A stretch of DNA of 9,930 bases from Pseudomonadota bacterium (GTDB lineage Bacteria; Pseudomonadota; Alphaproteobacteria; Azospirillales; Azospirillaceae), in the NCBI GenBank assembly GCA_023412175.1, contig JAEYOB010000269.1:1-9930 (forward strand). The letters run 5' to 3'. A model generated the notes under the pieces. It saw nothing but the letters and a program-made list of their open reading frames with translations. It was not told the DNA's origin and did no database searches. Below, piece after piece: positions 5,470 through 9,930 of this stretch (positions are counted from its first letter, which is position 1; the number at the start of each line of letters is the position of its first letter). The position numbers and the translations under genes are program-made.

Positions 5470-6689
5470 CTACATCGCCATCCGGTCTTGCTGCGGAGAG
5501 CTGACAAATGTCGCCCAGGCATCCATGAGCTCCCGTCGCTTCTCGAACAGGTCGCCGCGCTGGTATGCCGCCACCACTTTGTCGTCGAGTGTGTGGGCGA
5601 GCGCCGCCTCTGCCACGGCGTCGGGGAATCGCGTCTGCTCGGCGGTCCAGGTTCGAAAGGTGTTCCGGAAACCGTGCGGTGTCGCATCAAGCCTCATCCG
5701 GCGCAACGTCATCGCCATTGCCATGTTGCTCAGGGGCTTCCCCTGCTGCATACCCTTGAACACAGGTTCGGCCGGATCCGAACTGGCGCGCACCGTCGCC
5801 ATCTTGCGCAGCAGCGCGATGGCCATCGCGCTGAGCGGTACGCGGTGGTCGGCGCCGGCCTTCATCCGCTTGGCCGGGATGGTCCACACGCGTCGCTCCA
5901 GGTCGATCTCGCCCCAGCGTGCGCCGAGCACCTCGGCCGTGCGGGTTGCTGTGAGAATGCACAGCTCCAGCGCCCGGGCGCCCGTGCCGTCCTGCACCTG
6001 AAGCTTGGGCCAGAAGCTGGGCATCTGGGCGTAGGGCAGGGCCCGGTGATGCTCGACCTTTGCGACGTCGCCCTTGGCGGGCAGGATGTGGTCAAGGTGC
6101 CCTTTCCAGCGCGCCGGGTTCTCGCCCGGTGGCCGCGCACCTTGGCGTAGTCAAGCACCGCCTCGATCCGGCCCCGCACGCGACTCGCCGTCTCCGTCTT
6201 CGTCGTCCAGATCGGCTCGAGGACCTTGAGCACAAGGCGTGTGTCGATGCCGGCGACGGGGAGGTCGCCGATCGCTGGGTAGGTGTACGTGGTGAGCGTT
6301 GCCGTCCACTGCGCCGCGTGCTTTGCGTTTTTCCAGCCCGGCCGCATCGACTCGACATACGCGGTGGCGGCCTCGCGGAAGGTGACGGCGCGCGCCGCCT
6401 TGAGCGCCTTGGCGGCGGCGTCCTGGCGCTTGGCCTCGATGGGATCGGTGCCGCCGGCGACCAGCTTCTTCGCCGCGAGCGCCTTCGTGCGGGCCTCCGC
6501 CAGGCTCACGAGGGTGGTTGATCCGAGCCCCATGTCACGGCGCCGGCCGCCGAGGGCGTAGCGGTAGATCCAGGTTTTCGCTCCCGTTCCGGTGACCTGG
6601 AGGTACAGCCCATTGCCGTCTGCGAACAGCCCAGGGGTCTTGATGGTCTCCACTTTTCGGGCCGTCAGCCCGACCGCCTTTTTCGGCAT
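5470..6689 (-). pseudogene. int: P4-type tyrosine integrase, frameshifted
   Basis: Site-specific recombinase of the P4/DUF4102 type that inserts islands at tRNA 3' ends. The N-terminal part (ATG 6689 to about 6126, 188 residues) has the arm-binding domain (KTPGLFADGNGLYLQV, KTWIYRY, MGLGS, SLAEAR) and the core-binding domain. At about 6125 the frame breaks: after VRGHR the expected GENPARWKGHLDHILP continues in another frame, explained by one lost base. The C-terminal part keeps all catalytic residues. In the repaired 406-residue numbering these are Arg250 (TATRTAEVL), His339/Arg342 (PHGFRNTFR), His366 (ALAHTLDDK) and Tyr376 (AAYQRGDL). The total length is normal. The split probably inactivates the enzyme unless it is a sequencing error or is bypassed by frameshifting. 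Its start lies 241 bases from the tRNA-Ser 3' end, in the same direction. Confidence 0.9.
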
Positions 6690-6721
6690 GCGCGGCTCTA
6701 TAGCAATGGGTTGGCCACCGT

Positions 6722-6808
6722 ATGATGGGTAATCGATGATGGGTACAGGCGGCGCCCGGGGGCGTGGATGATGGGTGGCCGTTTCTACCCAGCCTCCTAC
6801 CCATCATC
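6722..6808. repeat. Clustered ATGATGGGT repeats upstream of the integrase
   Basis: ATGATGGGT occurs directly at 6722-6730, 6736-6744 and 6768-6776 and inverted as ACCCATCAT at 6799-6807. A shorter ATGGGT lies at about 6706 and an inverted TACCC at 6786. The first two copies are 14 bases apart, more than one helical turn, and sit 33-55 bases before the integrase start. The pattern of short direct and inverted sites between int and the tRNA fits integrase arm-type sites or excisionase sites, which would also let the recombinase control its own promoter. Confidence 0.55.
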
Positions 6809-6837
6809 ACGCACCGGATTTGGACGGTCAAGCGTGT

Positions 6838-6867
6838 GCCTTGGCGAACGGCGGCGAACGCCAAGGC
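6838..6867. repeat. Inverted repeat near the attachment region, copy 1
   Basis: GCCTTGGCG (6838-6846) and CGCCAAGGC (6859-6867) form a perfect 9-bp inverted repeat with a 12-base spacer containing GCGAACG-like motifs. A related but shorter repeat lies 36 bases to the right. Confidence 0.5.
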
Positions 6868-6902
6868 GCTGAAAACCATGAAGATCGGCGGTGATGGGCG
6901 GG

Positions 6903-6928
6903 CTTGCGCGAACGCGGGGGAACGCAAG
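6903..6928. repeat. Inverted repeat beside the tRNA-Ser 3' end, copy 2
   Basis: CTTGCG (6903-6908) pairs with CGCAAG (6923-6928). The element has the same CTTG...GCGAACG...GAACG...CAAG layout as the repeat at 6838-6867, differing by small indels. It ends 2 bases from the tRNA 3' end, so it could be the tRNA terminator hairpin (no T-run follows) or a recombinase site flanking the crossover. Confidence 0.45.
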
Positions 6929-6930
6929 GG

Positions 6931-6953
6931 TGGCGGATGGGGTGGGATTCGAA
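6931..6953 (-). other. Putative attachment site in the tRNA-Ser 3' end
   Basis: P4-type integrases normally recombine within the T-arm to CCA end of a tRNA gene and leave a short direct repeat at the far island end. The integrase and its repeats lie directly beside this end, so the T-loop to CCA segment is the likely crossover region. I found no second copy of it to the left within the window; the partner repeat should lie outside. The boundaries are approximate. Confidence 0.45.
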
Positions 6954-7020
6954 CCCACGGTGGAGTTGCCCCCACGCCAGTTTTCAAGACTGGAGCCTTA
7001 AACCGCTCGGCCACCCATCC
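6931..7020 (-). tRNA. tRNA-Ser (anticodon UGA)
   Basis: A 90-nucleotide type II tRNA. The acceptor stem GGATGGG (7020-7014) pairs with CCCATCC, followed by discriminator G and an encoded CCA (6933-6931). The D arm contains GGCCGAGCGGTTTAAGGC, and the anticodon arm is CCAGT-CTTGAAA-ACTGG with anticodon TGA, reading UCA and related serine codons. A long variable arm (GTGGGGGCAACTCCAC) is typical of serine tRNAs, and the T arm reads GTGGG-TTCGAAT-CCCAC. All stems are intact, so the gene appears functional despite being an island insertion target. Confidence 0.97.
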
Positions 7021-7275
7021 AGCTTGGCTTATCAAGCCATCCATGTTCGGGGCGTGGGGGGCTATGCTTCCTGATCCCCGCTTTGGTCCCCAAACCCGCC
7101 TTTTATCCCGGACCAATTTCGCTCCAGGGATCAGCAGCGCGCCGCGAAAATGCCCGCTCCTGATCCCCTGGTCAACTCGCTTTTAGTCCCCGCCAAATGG
7201 GGGCCATGGTTCCCGTTGCCAGCCGCTCGGACTCGTCGTCGATGGCAGCGCTTGCGTCGGCCCGCGCCTCCTACG
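7021..7275. other. Spacer upstream of tRNA-Ser
   Basis: 255 bases with no supportable gene. GGCTT-atc-AAGCC (7026-7038) is a small inverted repeat next to the tRNA 5' end. CCTGATCCCC occurs twice (7070-7079 and 7159-7168), each followed at a short distance by a T-rich, GTCCCC-containing stretch, which suggests a degraded duplication. The tRNA promoter should be here, but I see no good -35/-10 pair. Confidence 0.35.
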
Positions 7276-7890
7276 TCAGGTGCGGATCGGCCGCCCCAAT
7301 GTGCGCAGACGACGCACCGGCTTGGGCGCTGAAGGCGTGTCCGAAAAGTCCGGGAGGCTGGGCATGCGGGCGGTGATCCGGCGGATCGCCGCCGCCGTCT
7401 CGTCCAGATCGTTCACCACCGACTCCGGCACCTGTCCGGCAAAGCGCGGTTGCGCCAGCTTGGCGCGGGTCTCCTCGATGGCGCGCAACTCCGGCTCGAA
7501 CAGTTCGCGGGCGCCGATGGGCAGGACCTGGTCGTCCTTCATGGTGGCGAAGTAGTTGCGCATCGCCTTCACCAACATCAGGGTGAGCAGAAGATCCAGC
7601 CGCTCGAACTCGGCGCGCAGATCGTCCAGCTTCTCGCCGGCGAAGGCGCGCAGCCGCTCCTCGGTCAGCGCCAGCAGCGCCCGGACCTCTTCCACCTTGC
7701 GGCGGAAATCGCCATAGGAGGCGAAACGGTCCTCGCCCATGTCGCGTTGCGCCCGCTCGGCCAAGCCCACCGCTTCGCGCGCCTGACGCTCCAGCGCGAG
7801 CAGAAGGCCCTCGACCTCCTTCCGGATATTCTTGCCCCGCCAAACCATCCCTTGTGTCCCCAGCCGCCCCCGTATCGGCGGACGCTTCAT
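7276..7890 (-). CDS. Conserved-looking helical protein of unknown function
   Basis: 204 residues; I do not recognise the family. The sequence is rich in Glu, Arg, Leu and Ala with long stretches lacking Pro and Gly (about residues 22-115 and 125-170), so it should be mainly alpha-helical, possibly coiled-coil. There is no signal peptide or convincing membrane helix; LDLLLTLMLVKAMRNYF near the middle is the most hydrophobic part and is probably a buried helix. The Arg-rich C-terminus ends RRLRTLGRPIRT. ATG 7890 has no clear ribosome site; an in-frame ATG at 7848 (MVWRGKNIRKEVEG) would remove 14 atypical residues and may be the true start. This frame is chosen over a nearly equal overlapping one because its composition looks like a real protein and the other is Gly/Arg/Ala-rich. 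Confidence 0.65.
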   Translation of the reverse strand: MKRPPIRGRLGTQGMVWRGKNIRKEVEGLLLALERQAREAVGLAERAQRDMGEDRFASYGDFRRKVEEVRALLALTEERLRAFAGEKLDDLRAEFERLDLLLTLMLVKAMRNYFATMKDDQVLPIGARELFEPELRAIEETRAKLAQPRFAGQVPESVVNDLDETAAAIRRITARMPSLPDFSDTPSAPKPVRRLRTLGRPIRT

Positions 7891-7945
7891 GCACCGTTGC
7901 AGGATCCGTTATGGGGGCGAGGCACTTAAGAAAGATTTATCGAAA

Positions 7946-8722
7946 CTATGAGGGATCCCTCAGTTCCAGCACCACCGGCGTGTGGTCGGACGCCTTCTCG
8001 GCACCGCGCGGGCGGCGGTCGATGGTGCAGTCCGCCAGCCGGTCGGCCGCCTGCGGCGAGAGCAGGAAATGGTCGATGCGCAGGCCCAGGTCGCGCGGCC
8101 AGCAGCCCGCCTGATAGTCCCAGAACGTATAGGCCCTGTCGTCGTCGTGCAGCGCCCGGTAAGCCTCGGTGAGGCCGAGATTGAGCAGTTCGCGGAACTT
8201 GCGCCGCGACTCCGGACGGAACAGCGCGTCCGATTGCCAGCCCACGGGATCGTAGACGTCGCGCGGTTCGGGGATGATGTTGTAATCGCCGCCCAGCACG
8301 AACGGCACCTCACGCGCCAGCAGACCGCGGGCGTGCGCGGTCAGATGGTCCATCCAGCGCAGCTTGTAGTCGTACTTCTCGGTGCCGACCGGGTTGCCGT
8401 TGGGCAGGTAGAGGGAGGCGATCCGCACGCCGGCCACCGTGGCCTCGACGTAGCGGGCCTGTGCGTCCTCGGGCTCGCCGGGCAGGCGGGTCAGCAGTTC
8501 CTTGGCCGGCGCCTTGGAAAGCAGGGCGACGCCGTTGTAGGACTTCTGCCCGACCGCGGCGACGTTGTAGCCGAGATCCTCGAAGACGGCGCGCGGAAAG
8601 GCGTCCGTCTCGCACTTGATTTCCTGCAGCAGCGCCACGTCGGGCGAGACCGAGCGCAGCCAGTCGGTGACGACGGGCAGGCGCGCCTTCACCGAATTGA
8701 CATTCCAAGTGGCGATTTTCAC
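7946..8722 (-). CDS. xthA: Exodeoxyribonuclease III (AP endonuclease)
   Basis: Cytoplasmic DNA repair nuclease of 258 residues that cuts 5' to abasic sites and removes blocked 3' ends. Endonuclease/exonuclease/phosphatase fold with all signature parts: MKIATWNVNS at the N-terminus (Asn7), LLQEIK (metal ligand Glu34), SLYLPNG (Tyr105), GGDYN (Asp146, Asn148), LGLRIDHFL (Asp217) and SDHTPV (Asp246/His247). Length is normal for XthA. The GTG at 8722 is chosen because the product then begins with the family's usual MKIATWN; a TTG at 8740, overlapping the erpA stop codon, would add 6 residues. Neither has a good ribosome site, so translation may depend on coupling to erpA 14 bases upstream. It shares the erpA promoter direction. 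Confidence 0.93.
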   Translation of the reverse strand: MKIATWNVNSVKARLPVVTDWLRSVSPDVALLQEIKCETDAFPRAVFEDLGYNVAAVGQKSYNGVALLSKAPAKELLTRLPGEPEDAQARYVEATVAGVRIASLYLPNGNPVGTEKYDYKLRWMDHLTAHARGLLAREVPFVLGGDYNIIPEPRDVYDPVGWQSDALFRPESRRKFRELLNLGLTEAYRALHDDDRAYTFWDYQAGCWPRDLGLRIDHFLLSPQAADRLADCTIDRRPRGAEKASDHTPVVLELRDPS

Positions 8723-8736
8723 GGGGATTGCGCCGC

Positions 8737-9084
8737 TCAAACCGCGAAGGAGGTGCCGCAGCCGCAGGACGACTTGGCGTTGGGATTCTTGATCTGGAAC
8801 GAGGCGCCCATCAGGTCCTCGACATAGTCCAGCTCGGCGCCGTCCAGCAGGTCGAGCGAGCAGTCGTCGGTGACCACACTTGTGCCCTTGTGCTCGAACA
8901 CGTGGTCGTCGGCGTTCACCGCGTCGTCGAAGTTGAACCCGTACTGGAAGCCGGAGCAGCCGCCGCCGGAGACGGTAAGGCGCAGCATGGTGCCGGGCTT
9001 GCCTTCCATCTGCACGAGGGCAGCGATGCGCTCGGCCGCGCTGTCGGAAATGCGGAGCCTGCGGTCGGTCGTCACGTCGGACAT
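8737..9084 (-). CDS. erpA: Fe-S cluster insertion protein, ErpA/IscA type
   Basis: A-type carrier of 115 residues that delivers Fe-S clusters to target enzymes in the cytoplasm. The three cluster-binding cysteines are in their expected places: Cys43 (SGGGCSGFQYGF) and Cys107/Cys109 (SSCGCGTSF) near the C-terminus. Other family marks are ISDSAAERI, LRLTVSGG and DDCSLDLLDGAELDYVEDL. The ATG at 9084 is preferred over an upstream TTG (9099) because GAGGG lies about 8 bases before it. The next gene downstream, xthA, follows closely, and dgt diverges upstream; I recall erpA next to dgt in many Alphaproteobacteria, which supports a core-genome setting. Choice of ErpA over IscA is based on this neighbourhood and the absence of iscS/iscU. 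Confidence 0.92.
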   Translation of the reverse strand: MSDVTTDRRLRISDSAAERIAALVQMEGKPGTMLRLTVSGGGCSGFQYGFNFDDAVNADDHVFEHKGTSVVTDDCSLDLLDGAELDYVEDLMGASFQIKNPNAKSSCGCGTSFAV

Positions 9085-9126
9085 GGAAGATACCCTCAAG
9101 AGCGGAAAGCCGAAACCCTACGCCGA

Positions 9127-9155
9127 AATGTAGGTGGGCCCGAGCCGTTCGTCAA
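9127..9155 (-). promoter_or_regulatory. Sigma70-type promoter for erpA-xthA
   Basis: On the minus strand TTGACG (9155-9150) and TACATT (9132-9127) match -35 and -10 elements with an ideal 17-base spacer. The transcript would start near 9120, giving a leader of about 36 bases before the erpA ATG. Confidence 0.65.
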
Positions 9156-9226
9156 AGGTGGCACCGGACAGCATAGCAGCGCCTTCCCGGTTGCGCCCCA
9201 ACACGCCCAGGGCTAGTGTCCGCGCC

Positions 9227-9930
9227 ATGACGGCGGACATGCACCAGGCACAGCTGGCCCCCTACGCCTGCCACCCGGCCCAGAGCCGCGGGCGGCTGGT
9301 GGACGAGGGCGAGAGCCCGACGCGATCGTGCTTCCAGCGCGACCGCGACCGCATCGTGCATTCCGGCGCCTTCCGCAAGCTCAAGTACAAGACCCAGGTC
9401 TTCATCTACCATGAGGGCGACTATTACCGCACCCGGCTGACCCACAGCCTGGAAGTGGCGCAGATCGCCCGCTCGATCAGCCGCGCGCTGGGCCTCAACG
9501 AGGATCTGGCGGAGGCGGTGGCGCTCGCCCATGACCTGGGCCACACGCCGTTCGGGCACGCCGGGGAAATCGCGCTGAACGCCTGCATGGAACTGCACGG
9601 CGGTTTCAGCCACAACGACCAGGCGCTGCGCATCCTGACGCGGCTTGAGCACCGCTACGCCGACTTCGACGGGCTGAACCTGACGTGGGAGGCGCTGGAG
9701 GGCGTGGTCAAGCACAACGGCCCGCTGCTGCCGCTGGCGCCGGGCCGGGCGCTGCCGACCACCATCCGGGCGTTCCAGGACGTCTGGGATCTCGAACTGG
9801 ACACCAATCCCGGCGCCGAGGCGCAGGTCGCGGCGCTGGCCGACGACATCGCCTACAACAACCACGACATCGACGACGGGCTGCGCGCCGGCTTCTTCAC
9901 GCTGGAGGAGATCGCCGAGCTGCCCATGCT
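9227..9930 (+). CDS. dgt: dGTP triphosphohydrolase-like HD protein, 5' part
   Basis: The first 234 codons, open to the window edge. The product belongs to the HD-domain dGTPase family, which splits dNTPs into deoxynucleoside and triphosphate. HD metal ligands are visible: His73 ([15 protein letters not shown]), His102-Asp103 ([14 protein letters not shown]) and Asp207 ([14 protein letters not shown]). Around them are [20 protein letters not shown] and the KTQVF motif typical of the bacterial dGTPase-like group. The ATG at 9227 fits the family N-terminus, but the only purine-rich stretch (CAGGG) is about 15 bases away, so the start is less certain than the identity. It is divergent from erpA with 142 bases between, enough for both promoters. 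The full-length family is about 380-400 residues, so the 3' part lies outside. Confidence 0.92.
   Translation, partial: MTADMHQAQLAPYACHPAQSRGRLVDEGESPTRSCFQRDRDRIVHSGAFRKLKYKTQVFIYHEGDYYRTRLTHSLEVAQIARSISRALGLNEDLAEAVALAHDLGHTPFGHAGEIALNACMELHGGFSHNDQALRILTRLEHRYADFDGLNLTWEALEGVVKHNGPLLPLAPGRALPTTIRAFQDVWDLELDTNPGAEAQVAALADDIAYNNHDIDDGLRAGFFTLEEIAELPM

Noticed and set aside
6764..7186. Forward open frame running through the tRNA gene, and a similar minus-strand frame at 6535-7116
   Set aside because: Both cross a structurally perfect tRNA-Ser and encode no recognisable protein.
7271..7894. Alternative overlapping minus-strand frame of 207 codons
   Set aside because: Its composition is Gly/Arg/Ala-rich, as expected of a frame shadow; the overlapping 204-codon frame gives a balanced helical protein.
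9152..9865. Minus-strand open frame of 237 codons opposite dgt
   Set aside because: Antisense to clear HD-domain dGTPase coding sequence on the + strand; its product has no convincing motif.

Overview
This 9.9 kb GC-rich window looks alphaproteobacterial, most likely Rhodospirillales (Azospirillum-like). That placement is inferred from the protein sequences and from the neighbourhood on the right (xthA, erpA, dgt), not from any database search. It divides into a conserved chromosomal part on the right (about 6931-9930) and an accessory part on the left (about 1-6930). They meet at a tRNA-Ser(UGA) gene with a P4-type tyrosine integrase beside its 3' end, the usual layout of an integrated genomic island.

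Left part, in order: a short tatA-like gene (127-318, +); a fragment of an IS3-family insertion sequence (about 362-487); a TetR-family regulator (563-1249, -); a 628-base regulatory interval; then a tightly packed + strand unit of MFS transporter (1878-3143), soxC (3185-4618) and soxD (4605-5180), closed by a strong 13-bp hairpin (5196-5230). SoxC is a Tat-exported periplasmic molybdopterin enzyme and SoxD its c-type cytochrome partner, so the pair should oxidise a sulfur compound and pass electrons to the respiratory chain. SoxD has one heme site, not the two of the classical Paracoccus subunit, and no soxXYZAB gene lies in the window. The interval between the regulator and the transporter carries two nearly identical imperfect palindromes that are good candidates for the TetR operators. 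It also carries a perfect TTGAC-N4-GTCAA palindrome of the CRP/FNR type. The simplest reading is a repressor-controlled uptake-and-oxidation (or detoxification) cassette for a sulfur compound.

Junction: the integrase gene (5470-6689, -) is split by a one-base frameshift near 6125, although both halves keep all the catalytic residues. Between it and the tRNA lie repeated ATGATGGGT motifs and two related inverted repeats, which look like integrase or excisionase binding sites around an attachment site in the tRNA 3' end. The far end of the island is outside the window.

Right part: an unrecognised helical protein (7276-7890, -), exonuclease III (7946-8722, -), the ErpA/IscA-type Fe-S carrier (8737-9084, -) with a clear sigma70-type promoter, and the divergent 5' part of a dGTPase gene (9227 to the window edge, +).
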